A stretch of DNA of 64,000 nucleotides from the NCBI GenBank assembly GCA_963210315.1, contig OY723243.1, forward strand, positions 2,480,001-2,544,000. Reading direction: 5' to 3'. The stretch is from Rhynchopus euleeides (Eukaryota > Euglenozoa > Diplonemea > Diplonemida > Diplonemidae). How positions within the stretch are numbered: the stretch's first letter is position 1; each line of letters starts with the position of its first letter. This document shows positions 22,531 to 31,351 of this stretch, piece by piece. The notes beneath the pieces are model-generated. The model worked only from the letters and a program-made list of their open reading frames with translations, was not told where the DNA came from and did no database searches. The translations under genes and the position numbers were made by a program.

Positions 22531-24261
22531 TCAGACTGCAGGGTGTTCGTCCGACATGTGCCTATCCCTCAGTTCTTGTGAAGCAAACTCCTGCAGACAC
22601 ACAGGGCAGGTCGTGATGTCCAGCTCATCCTGGTGGACGTAGAGGGCGTGTTGGCTAAGTCCACTTCTGAACACCGTTTTCTCACACAAGGGGCAAGACA
22701 CTCGACATTCACACTGCGCCCTCGGCCGGTGCTGTCCGTCGTAGTGGGCGTAGAGCCCGTAAACCCGCGCGAAGCTCTTGTCAGGGCAAACAACGCAGCT
22801 ATACTCTTCTGTGGCGGATGTCTCGTCGCCATCATCATCATCATCATCACCAGCCTCGCCGCTATTGCCGTCACTCGCAAGGTTGCCGCCATCACCAGCC
22901 TCCTCCCCGTCGGTGGTTCCTTGTGCAGGGGGCGTCACCTCCGTCACCTCCCAGGGTTCTTCGTCACAGATGCAAACCAGGAAAACATCGCCGTTGTTGC
23001 CGGGTTCTGCCTGAAATGTTTGTCCGTGACCATCTCTGCGGCGCACATGTGACCCGAGGCCAAGTTTGTCCAAGCGGACCACCAATTGACGAGCAGCCTT
23101 GAGCCACGTATCATTGTGAGTGATCACACACCTGCACAGGCGCATGGAATCGTAAGATAATATTTGGGGCCGCTCGCCGATGGTAGGAGTCAGTGGAGGC
23201 ACTTTGCGCACGGTATTTTCATCCGTCAAGTGTTTCTGTTTCAGTTCATAGATCTGCAGATCACGCTCCATCGTCTGCGGGGATCCCCCACGTGTCCACC
23301 TCTTGCGCTCACCGTTGCCCTGTTCGAAGAGCTCGTCGGAGACGGTGACCCTGTGCGCATCCTGCTCATCAAACCAGTGTTCGAGAGAATGAGCATATGC
23401 CGAGCGAGTGATCCCGGGATTTGCCCACTCCAACAAGAAGATCAGCACATGATAGCTGATCACAGCGAATAGAAACTCTTTGCGGCAGGAACCTGTTGAG
23501 AAGTATCGCACTGGTATGTCTTGGTAGCGGAAGAAGATCAGTGATTGCATTGCGCAGCACAATGTCCGCTGATTCCCCACGGTGATGGCCTTCAAAGCAG
23601 CGAGTATCTCTCTTGCGTGCTTCCCAGTGAAATTTTTTCCCACTTTTCCAAGGATGGTTTCCTCCACCACTTTTGATCCCGGCAGCGTACGTAGAATGAG
23701 GCGCATGACACCTTTCGTGTCGTGAAGGGGGGGCGTCACGGTGTAGACAGGATTCGAGAATTTTGAAGCGATGCTACAAGTGAATCCTGCGGCATCCATC
23801 TCTTGGATACTACAGCGGTGGCAGTCATGCAGGTACTCCAAACGCTCGTCGATTCCTGTAAGGCAGAAGGCAGAACGATGCCCTGTCCCACCTACACCTT
23901 TGAAGAGTGACCACAACTCTAAGTGGTCACCCCCAAGCCGGAACTGGGTGATGGAAAAGGAGCAAGGCCCCTTCGTGAAGATCCCCTTCTGAACTGCCAC
24001 AATCTGCCCCAAGGCATGGAGCATCCACCATTCGTAGAACAGGGGCTTGTGGCGGTCACACACTGTCAGAAAGCGGGACGCGGTGATCCCGTCCGTCAAT
24101 GCGATTGCCAGTCGCTGCCTGCTCTTTCCTTGAAGGCTACCGGGTGTGTAGCCATCACCCGTGACCATGACTGTTGGTGGGGGGCGACCCGAGCGGATGG
24201 GGAAAGCCCTCAGCAGAAACTCGAGGCACCCCCGCATGTTCCCTAGCAGAGAGGGCGTCAT
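22531..24261 (-). CDS. ORF4: unknown protein with C-terminal C2H2 zinc fingers
   Basis: A 576-aa frame starting at the ATG 24261-24259; the frame is open to a TTG at 24357, but that part overlaps ORF3. The first half is folded-looking, with a motif VMVTGDGYTPG near residue 30 followed by a predicted beta strand and helices (RLAIALTDGITASRF). The Gly-Asp-Gly plus later acidic residues could belong to an RNase H-like nuclease, but I cannot identify a catalytic triad. An acidic linker rich in Asp, Gly and Glu precedes three C2H2-type fingers (CVVCPDKSFARVYGLYAHY, CPLCEKTVFRSGLSQHALYV, CPVCLQEFASQELRDRHMS), which could bind the TIR repeats. A transposase is the natural guess, but the family is not recognised. 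Confidence 0.75.
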   Translation of the reverse strand: MTPSLLGNMRGCLEFLLRAFPIRSGRPPPTVMVTGDGYTPGSLQGKSRQRLAIALTDGITASRFLTVCDRHKPLFYEWWMLHALGQIVAVQKGIFTKGPCSFSITQFRLGGDHLELWSLFKGVGGTGHRSAFCLTGIDERLEYLHDCHRCSIQEMDAAGFTCSIASKFSNPVYTVTPPLHDTKGVMRLILRTLPGSKVVEETILGKVGKNFTGKHAREILAALKAITVGNQRTLCCAMQSLIFFRYQDIPVRYFSTGSCRKEFLFAVISYHVLIFLLEWANPGITRSAYAHSLEHWFDEQDAHRVTVSDELFEQGNGERKRWTRGGSPQTMERDLQIYELKQKHLTDENTVRKVPPLTPTIGERPQILSYDSMRLCRCVITHNDTWLKAARQLVVRLDKLGLGSHVRRRDGHGQTFQAEPGNNGDVFLVCICDEEPWEVTEVTPPAQGTTDGEEAGDGGNLASDGNSGEAGDDDDDDGDETSATEEYSCVVCPDKSFARVYGLYAHYDGQHRPRAQCECRVSCPLCEKTVFRSGLSQHALYVHQDELDITTCPVCLQEFASQELRDRHMSDEHPAV

Positions 24262-24277
24262 CAGCCGGAGGGGAGCT

Positions 24278-25123
24278 TCATGCTTTACGAGGAGGGGGTA
24301 TGAACCCGACCGTCGTTGCGGCCTGCTTTGTCGGAGGGGGTGTGATCGGCACGTCAATCCGTGTCAGCCCACTCAGCACCGTGACCTGCAGATTTCTGCT
24401 TGAATCCACAAAATGCGGAGGCGGCACAACGAGCGAGCCGCTGTATTCACCTGGCTCACACTGGTCCGAAGGACGGTCCCTGTAGAAGGTGTAGGCGACC
24501 TGCACCCCTTCCAGCGTCGCCGTCACCAGCTTGGTGAAGCCATTCTCGACGATGACGCTATAGTAGCGCCCGGTCTCCTGGTCGTGCACGCCCACAACGA
24601 CGTGCTGCATCGCCGCCACCGCCGCCACTGCCTTATTCTTCGGACGCGTCTCGGATGTGGAGGCTTGTGCCGATGCCTTGTACATCTTGACCATATCCAT
24701 GCTGTCCAGGTCCTTCACCACCAGCTTGAGGCGCGCGAAACCCTCCGACTTCTTCTGCGTTGGCGTGGGGAAGGGCTTCAGCGCGATGCCGTGGATGGCC
24801 ATATTACGGTTTCCTTCGATCCGAACCGTGTACAGGTCGCCGGAAACATCCTTCAGTGACTTGTAGGAAGCCAGTGCATCGTATTTGCGTTTCAGCACCT
24901 TTGTTATCACTCCACTCTTGGGGGGGATGGTGGTCACCAGCACCTTCTGCAGCATCTCCTTCAACACCGAGTGTTTAAACACCTCCCCCGTCTTCCTGGT
25001 GGTGTACACGGCCACAAGCTGCTGCAGCTGGCTTTCATGCCGCTCATCCTCCTTCCCCAGATCCCCGCTCTTCGTCCGCTTGCTGTTGCGCGTCGGTGTT
25101 GTGGTGGCCGTTCTCTTGCTCAT
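24278..25123 (-). CDS. ORF3: unknown 281-aa protein
   Basis: The best ATG is at 25123-25121 (MSKRTATTTPTRN); an earlier in-frame codon at 25213 is possible. The N-terminus is basic with a likely nuclear localisation signal (NSKRTKS). The remainder looks globular, with beta-rich segments (GDLYTVRIEG, RYYSVIVENGFTKLVTATL, NLQVTVLSGLTRIDVPI). I recognise no family. It follows the stop of ORF2 by about 100 nt and ends 16 nt before the ATG of ORF4, so it is probably expressed with them. It may be a DNA-binding or accessory factor of the element. Confidence 0.7.
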   Translation of the reverse strand: MSKRTATTTPTRNSKRTKSGDLGKEDERHESQLQQLVAVYTTRKTGEVFKHSVLKEMLQKVLVTTIPPKSGVITKVLKRKYDALASYKSLKDVSGDLYTVRIEGNRNMAIHGIALKPFPTPTQKKSEGFARLKLVVKDLDSMDMVKMYKASAQASTSETRPKNKAVAAVAAMQHVVVGVHDQETGRYYSVIVENGFTKLVTATLEGVQVAYTFYRDRPSDQCEPGEYSGSLVVPPPHFVDSSRNLQVTVLSGLTRIDVPITPPPTKQAATTVGFIPPPRKA

Positions 25124-25225
25124 GTTGGAGGTGCAAAGGTCCTTTTGTAAGTGAGGGTGTGTGTGTGGTGACCACGTTTTGTGTGGGGAGATCCTGCGCG
25201 GATCATTGCCCACCCCCGCCCATTT

Positions 25226-28200
25226 CTACGTCACAGCGGAGGCCCCACTCGGGTTAGAGTGTGGGGCCAACTCAGTGCCACTCCGGGGAGGAGGGCGTGC
25301 AGCATAGCCGGCGTGGTGTGCTTGGCAGCAATGTGGTAGTGTTTTGCCATCGCTGTAGCAGTCACCGCATCGGTCCATGCTGTGGCGTTTGCAGAAGCCC
25401 ATAGTGACCGGGAGCCCGTCCCCCTCCTTGTGGTGGTTGCGGCAGCACACCTCCTCCGGGAGGCGCCGCTTCTGGCATGCCGAGCAACGGGGCTTCCAAT
25501 GCAACTTGCAGGCAAGCACCTTTGCGTTCCTCCTGGCACCAGGGGGAGCAGTTCGGGGGGCAGCGCCCCTCCGCTCCCATGGGCGCCCTACCCGGCTGTT
25601 GGCCTGCCGACCACGCGCCGCCCACTGCTGGGCCGATTGCTGCCAACCCTCAGGGTAGTGCGGCTGCGGAGCGAAGGTAGCGGCCCACGCCATTCCGCGA
25701 TCATGGAACACTGTATCCGTCCGGCTGGGGGCTGGCACAGCCAGGTGCGCTTGGAGGCTGCGCATCACCGACTCAGTGGCAGGGTTCAGCTGGGCCCTCC
25801 TCGACAGGCCCGCCGCCACAGATCCACCGATCGCCGTGAGGACTGTTGAGTTGGCAGCATGGCCGCAATGCCAGGGCCCAGTGCCTACTTTCGTCACCAT
25901 GCTGCAGAGCCCCTTCAGCGAGGCAGCCTTCCCCAGGATACTGCTCTGGAACACCGTGAGGTCCTGCTGGAGCTGCTGCCGTGAGGCCCCCAGCCTTTCA
26001 GCCTCGTCCATCGCGGCGTTACTGAGGGCATCAGCATCTGTGTTGGATTCCCTCTTCACATGCTCGTATGTGAGAGTGAACCTCGGTTGGAGGTCCGCAG
26101 CTAGCCGGGACGTGCTGAGGAACAGAGGACGGAGGGCGGCATCCCGGCACAATGAGTCCCCTTGGAGCTGGCGCAGCACCACCTGGGAGTCGCCCCGCAC
26201 TGTGACTGGGCCCTCAGGGGCATCACCCCTCTCGAGGAGGCGCAGACCTGCACGGAGCGCCTCGTACTCAGCAATGTTGTTGCTACGCACGTTCAGCAGC
26301 GGGAGTACTTTCTCTGAAACCTTGCAACCGTCTTGGTATAGCACCGCCCCTGCCCCCGCCACGGCGAAGGGGGTGCCATTGTCGCGCGCACCACCGTCAA
26401 AGTACAGGGTGAGCCCTGGGGCTGTGTCTGCAGGGATGCGCGAGCGGGCCTCCCTCGCGCCCTTCCTATTCGGGTCCACGTGGGCGGGGGGGCGGATGCG
26501 GCGCGTCACGGTGTCTGGGAGGGTAAGGCCAGTTGATAGCTCGAAGTCCACGGCCAGCTCCATCAGGGTCACAGTATGCTCACTCCCCTGCGGTCCCCAC
26601 TTTAGGCCCCTTAGCCAGTCGCAGAGGGCCACCCACATGCCTGGGGGCCGCTTGCCCCACGTCTGCTTGACTTCGGAAGGCGCCAGTGCAGGGATGGAGG
26701 CACTCTCGGGGTTAGGGGTGCTCCACTCCCAGGGGTAGACGGTAGTACGGTGATGGCGCACAGAGCGGTCGAGCAGCCCGTCCTTCTCCTGTCGCGCCGC
26801 CAGGACTGCGATGAAGTAGCGGTGGAGCTGTGCCACGGTGGTGATCCTGTCCGCAAAGGACATGGGCAGCGGCTGCTCGTTCTCCGGGACGCTGTATCTG
26901 TAAATGGGCGCCACCCCGCACTGGGCCAGGCATGCCGGCCAGGCCGTCCGGTCCCTCGCTGCTATGGGGTGCTTCTGGCGGACTGGCTCCCATGCCGCGC
27001 AGTCCCACCACAGGTGTGATACCGTCTCCGGGGTCCCAGATGTGCAGTATCGGCACACCTCCCCCAGACCTGTGCGCCCACGAGCAGGCACCGCCCCTGC
27101 AACAACGGAGCGGAGGAGGCCTCGCTGGTACCCCGTGATTGCAGCGCCCTCTCCCTCCAGGACGCAACGTGTCACCCTCCCGTCAATGCCGTGCTCTGCT
27201 CCTTGGAAGTCGTCTCTGCGTTCGGCCAGCTTCTTCGCCGTTGCGTTACGCAGGGATTGGCGGAGGTCGTGTGCAAAGATAGCCCAGGCGCTCGGTGTTG
27301 CAGCAACAGGGTCGAAGGTGACATCGCGACCAGCTTCGTCAGTGTAAGCCAGGGTGGTCGCAGCACTCCAGCGCCATTCAATCCCCTGCAGGGCGGCCCA
27401 GAAAAGCGCGAAGGGGCCTGTCCCCTCAAGCCTCTCTCTACTCCCCCAGGCTGCCTCGGACAGCACCCTGCTGTGACTCCACTTTTTGATCTGCTTGGCC
27501 CATGTGGTGATCTGCCGGTAGGGGGGGGCGACAGCGGGGTCCACCCGGTGCGCCTGATGGAGGACACACAGCACAATCTCCTGTGCTCTGCGAGGTGGGC
27601 CAGACCAGAGCGCGGCGACGAAGAGGCCCCTCCATCGCCTGATGTCCTTGCTGTCCCAACGAGTTACGAGGGCATCGTAATATAGTCGAGCCCCTGCCGT
27701 CATCGCCGCCGCCTGCCCTTTCCATTGCACCGGCAGGGGCAGCGCTGAGGTTCTGCGGAGGTTCTGCTGCGCACCTTCCTTCCGGCGGGCGATGCGCTCG
27801 GACTGGGGCGCTGTGCGCCCTTCCCTGATCAGGCGCGCGTGTAGCATGGCCCCGAGACAGTCGAAGCTGTTGCGCTGCCGGAGGGGAGTGGCCTCGCCAT
27901 CCCTTGCCCGGTACATAATCCGGAGCGGCCCGGGGGATGTCGAGAAAACGTGAGACTTGATTTCTGCACAAATAGCCATCCCGGTGTCGTGGGAGAAACC
28001 CGCAGAGTCGTCTACAACGTCTTGCAGGATCTCCGGGCTGGGGGCTGTGGCGTATACGTCGTCAACGAAAGACAGCGCCCTTGTGTCCTGCCGGTGCTCG
28101 ACCATCCTCATCCACACACCCACCAGCACGTTAATCAGCACGACACTGATGGGGCAACCCTGCATGATGCCGTTAGTTGGCAGGAAGCCTTCCCCGATGG

Positions 28201-30958
28201 TGCCGCTCGCCCGGAAGTGCCGCTGCATCGTCCTGTACGCTGCTCGCAGGGTGCGCAGGACACGGGCGTCGAAACCGAGCTCCGCAGCCAGGCGGAAGGT
28301 GAGGTCGATTGGCACCGTGTCGAAGCACTTCTTGAAGTCGAGGGCGACTCCGTGCAGCGGTCGCCCTGTGAGGTGGGCTTCTTCAATACGTGCCGCCAGG
28401 TGCCAGATGAGGTCCTCCGCACCGTGGCCAGGCCGGCAGCCGTGCAGGTCTTCGGGCGCGATGATCTCCAACCACTTCAGTGCCGGTTTCACCCGGATAG
28501 CTGCCCACACTCTGTACAGCACGGGGGTGATACTGATGGGGCGCTGCGACAGTGGCTCTCCTGAGCTGCCAGGCTTGGGGATGAGGCAGATCATGGCGTG
28601 CATCAGCTGCTCCGGCCACTCGCCCGACCGTTCAACTTCGTTGAACACCTCCGCGAAGAGCCTGAGGAGTTCGTGCGGGAGTTGTCTCAGTTCGTGGACC
28701 CGCCAACCGTGCAGGCCCGGCGAGGTGGACGTGGACATCTTGGCCAAGGCCTTCCCAACGTCTTCTGCCGTGATGGTCTTGCACTCCATGTCAGCCACCT
28801 CGGGGAGAAAGCGGAGGTACTTTTGGCGGAAGGTGTCCCACCGGGGCTCTGGCGTCGTTGCGTACTTACGGAAGTACCCTCCCCACGCCGTGTCGCTCCT
28901 CAGCAGCTCGTCCGCCTCCTTGGGGCAGGCCGTGAAAGAGCCGTCTTCGCGCCGCATGAAGGTGGCTGGAGCGCAGAAGCGATCTGCGAGGTACGCGAAC
29001 ACCTGCCCTGCCTCGTATGTCCAAGCTTTCTGCATCCTCGCCTTCCACGTGCGGATCCTCGCGTCGCGGAGCCTGTCGAACATGCCCCTCTGCGACCCCT
29101 CCAAGGCAATGAGGGCCTGCTCCAGGATCTCCAGGTCCGGCAACTGCGAGGTTGTGTTCGTCAGCGCTGCTTGCAGCCCCTGGGGGAGGCCCCCCTCCCT
29201 CAGGCGTTTCTTTGCGGCGTTCCAGGCGTGCTTCTCCCCATTCGTGAGGCCGTACGGTGCATCGGCTTGCAGTCGCTTGAGACCCTCTTGGACGAGGCAT
29301 CGGAGGTTCCCCAACAGTCCGTCCTTCGCCCGGGTGTTCGTGTCACCGGCCCCCCGTGCAGAGGCGGGGTGGTGCTTGGTGGCCGCCCGCGACCACTGCA
29401 TGTGGTAGCCCTCCGCTCTGCCTGTGTAGGCCGCTTCCTGCCTCTCCAGGTGGCCTACATGGACACGCTTTAGGAAACGCTCGCCGCAGGTGGAGGCTCG
29501 GTGGAGGAGCTGCGCGGCCGTTGCTCCGTGGCGCAGTTCCCCCTCTGCAAGCACGTCCTGCATTATCCCTCTCGCCGCAGCGTCTCCCAGCTTGGGCTTA
29601 CCCGCAGGGAAAGGGGTGGGAAGAATGCAGATCTTTTTGGGGCGGCGGAAGGCAGTGAGGTCTAGGTCTACAAAAAGCGGGCAGTGCGTGGGTATGTCGT
29701 AGTCCCCCCGCTTCGCCACCTCAACGCGACGCAGGGCCGGCGCTGCGCAGGAGTTCATCAGGCAGATGTCCAGCCGAGTGCCGTTCTCCGACGCCCAGCA
29801 CGTGTTCTGCACGCTCTGTTGTGCGAGCTCCGCATGCGTCGTCGCCACGTCGACCCAGCCGCCCACCCGGCACGCCTGGGACAGCGTGGCGCTGGTTTCC
29901 GGGTTGGTGTTGAGGTCCCCCATCAGTAGCACGGGCACCTGCCCCAACCCAGCTGCGAGGTCGAGCGTCTCTTGCAGGAGGGCTTCCCGCTGCTCACCCA
30001 CTTCGGTCCCCGAGTGGCCGTACACGCTCAGGATATGAAGCGCCGTTTTCCCGTCTCCAATCGCTAGCACTACGTGCACCATGCGGGTACTGTCGTACAA
30101 CTTCTGCTCCTGCGCGGTCTTCGGCTGCACCACTTGCGCGACAAGGCCCTCCTTCGCCATGACAGCCACACCTCCGGGCCTTGTTTGTTCGCGGCCGTTC
30201 GCGCCTGCGACCCTGGGCATGCCCTTGCCCCAGTGCATAGCCCAGCCGTGGGCTGCGAAGTAGCCGTTGTGCGTGCCCTTGCTCGGGTCCGGGACTCGGG
30301 TTTCCTGCAGGGCCACAACATCCGCCTTCAGGCCCGCCACGTCGCCTAGGTGCGTCTGCAGTGACGTTACGTTCGCTGTCGCCAGCCTGATCACTCCCGG
30401 TGTTGTTAGTTGATATGCAGGATGCCGCAATCGCCGCGGGGGCGGTGACGCTGTGGACCCCTGGACGGGCGTAGGCACTCGCGTCCCGTCCGCTGTGGCC
30501 GGGGTGGGCATAGGAAGGGCTGCAGGGATGTCCCACTGGTTCGTCGGCGTCACAGCTAGCTCCCGGGCCAGGCTAAGGGGGAAACGGAGCACATCGTAGT
30601 GGAAGGGCCTCCACGTAAGGCCCAGCACCTTGGCTCCCTCCCCACACCGGGTCATGCATTGCTTGCTGTTGGAGGCGAGCAGCCACACCTGGGCATCCAG
30701 AATTTCTGCCGCAACCCGGAGGGTAGCCGCGTCTCCGTATGTCCCCGGGCGCGTCTGCTTCTCGACGTAGTCGTCGTAGGATGTAGGGGCCTGCGGGTCA
30801 TCGTGGTCGGGCACGTACGAGGCCCTGCGCTCTGCGTTTTGCCGCATGGACGACGCCACCGCTGCACGCAACCCGCCTGCTGTCCACTCCGCGCACTGCT
30901 CTGCAAGGCCGGCGTACTGGCAGTTGCCGTCCTTCGGCACTGGTACCCGGAGCGCCAT
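25226..30958 (-). CDS. ORF2: OTU protease, EEP endonuclease, reverse transcriptase, RNase H polyprotein
   Basis: 1910 aa from the ATG at 30958-30956; the frame is open to a TTG at 31069. Domains in order are as follows. An OTU-type cysteine protease (PKDGNCQYAG with Asp10 and Cys13; His120 in PFHYDV). An exonuclease/endonuclease/phosphatase nuclease of the LINE AP-endonuclease type (ATANVTS with Asn196, ALQET with Glu219, MGDLNTNPE, THCPLFVDLD). A reverse transcriptase with motif A LDFKKCFDTVP near 870, motif B GCPISVVLINVL, and motif C FVDD at 964-967. An RNase H with Asp1521 (YFDGGARDNG), Glu1564 (NNIAEYEAL) and Asp1590 (VRGDSQVV). A Cys/His-rich tail from about 1820 (CSACQKRRLPEEVCC, CGDC). 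All catalytic residues named are intact, so the protein may be active. OTU domains occur in some LINEs; the TIR context is what is odd. Confidence 0.93.
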   Translation of the reverse strand: MALRVPVPKDGNCQYAGLAEQCAEWTAGGLRAAVASSMRQNAERRASYVPDHDDPQAPTSYDDYVEKQTRPGTYGDAATLRVAAEILDAQVWLLASNSKQCMTRCGEGAKVLGLTWRPFHYDVLRFPLSLARELAVTPTNQWDIPAALPMPTPATADGTRVPTPVQGSTASPPPRRLRHPAYQLTTPGVIRLATANVTSLQTHLGDVAGLKADVVALQETRVPDPSKGTHNGYFAAHGWAMHWGKGMPRVAGANGREQTRPGGVAVMAKEGLVAQVVQPKTAQEQKLYDSTRMVHVVLAIGDGKTALHILSVYGHSGTEVGEQREALLQETLDLAAGLGQVPVLLMGDLNTNPETSATLSQACRVGGWVDVATTHAELAQQSVQNTCWASENGTRLDICLMNSCAAPALRRVEVAKRGDYDIPTHCPLFVDLDLTAFRRPKKICILPTPFPAGKPKLGDAAARGIMQDVLAEGELRHGATAAQLLHRASTCGERFLKRVHVGHLERQEAAYTGRAEGYHMQWSRAATKHHPASARGAGDTNTRAKDGLLGNLRCLVQEGLKRLQADAPYGLTNGEKHAWNAAKKRLREGGLPQGLQAALTNTTSQLPDLEILEQALIALEGSQRGMFDRLRDARIRTWKARMQKAWTYEAGQVFAYLADRFCAPATFMRREDGSFTACPKEADELLRSDTAWGGYFRKYATTPEPRWDTFRQKYLRFLPEVADMECKTITAEDVGKALAKMSTSTSPGLHGWRVHELRQLPHELLRLFAEVFNEVERSGEWPEQLMHAMICLIPKPGSSGEPLSQRPISITPVLYRVWAAIRVKPALKWLEIIAPEDLHGCRPGHGAEDLIWHLAARIEEAHLTGRPLHGVALDFKKCFDTVPIDLTFRLAAELGFDARVLRTLRAAYRTMQRHFRASGTIGEGFLPTNGIMQGCPISVVLINVLVGVWMRMVEHRQDTRALSFVDDVYATAPSPEILQDVVDDSAGFSHDTGMAICAEIKSHVFSTSPGPLRIMYRARDGEATPLRQRNSFDCLGAMLHARLIREGRTAPQSERIARRKEGAQQNLRRTSALPLPVQWKGQAAAMTAGARLYYDALVTRWDSKDIRRWRGLFVAALWSGPPRRAQEIVLCVLHQAHRVDPAVAPPYRQITTWAKQIKKWSHSRVLSEAAWGSRERLEGTGPFALFWAALQGIEWRWSAATTLAYTDEAGRDVTFDPVAATPSAWAIFAHDLRQSLRNATAKKLAERRDDFQGAEHGIDGRVTRCVLEGEGAAITGYQRGLLRSVVAGAVPARGRTGLGEVCRYCTSGTPETVSHLWWDCAAWEPVRQKHPIAARDRTAWPACLAQCGVAPIYRYSVPENEQPLPMSFADRITTVAQLHRYFIAVLAARQEKDGLLDRSVRHHRTTVYPWEWSTPNPESASIPALAPSEVKQTWGKRPPGMWVALCDWLRGLKWGPQGSEHTVTLMELAVDFELSTGLTLPDTVTRRIRPPAHVDPNRKGAREARSRIPADTAPGLTLYFDGGARDNGTPFAVAGAGAVLYQDGCKVSEKVLPLLNVRSNNIAEYEALRAGLRLLERGDAPEGPVTVRGDSQVVLRQLQGDSLCRDAALRPLFLSTSRLAADLQPRFTLTYEHVKRESNTDADALSNAAMDEAERLGASRQQLQQDLTVFQSSILGKAASLKGLCSMVTKVGTGPWHCGHAANSTVLTAIGGSVAAGLSRRAQLNPATESVMRSLQAHLAVPAPSRTDTVFHDRGMAWAATFAPQPHYPEGWQQSAQQWAARGRQANSRVGRPWERRGAAPRTAPPGARRNAKVLACKLHWKPRCSACQKRRLPEEVCCRNHHKEGDGLPVTMGFCKRHSMDRCGDCYSDGKTLPHCCQAHHAGYAARPPPRSGTELAPHSNPSGASAVT

Positions 30959-31351
30959 CAGTCTCCTTGCAGCATGCGTCAACCACTGCTCGTCTTGCTC
31001 TATGGTGGAGGGGGAGTACTCCTGTCCCCCCCCACGGAGGCGCCGGGGTTCTCCTGCCCCTGTCGCCAAATCTACGGGGTCCCAGCACGGGGCCGTTGCC
31101 CGGGTATCTCCTGCCCGTACAGCGGCTCGGCTGGGTCTAGGTGGGGTTGGGGGTGATGTTGGGGTTGGGGTTCTACTTGGGGTGTGTGGAGGTGTTTGTA
31201 TACGCCCCGAGACCTCCTGTTTCTCGGGGTGGGGTGCGGCTGGGGGCCCGACGGCGAACGTGATTTGTCCCCAGACGTGGTCGGCACCCCGGCCAGGGGG
31301 AACGTTAATCTCTTGCGCGGGTCCCCCCCGCTGGCCGGAGCGCCCGCCCCC

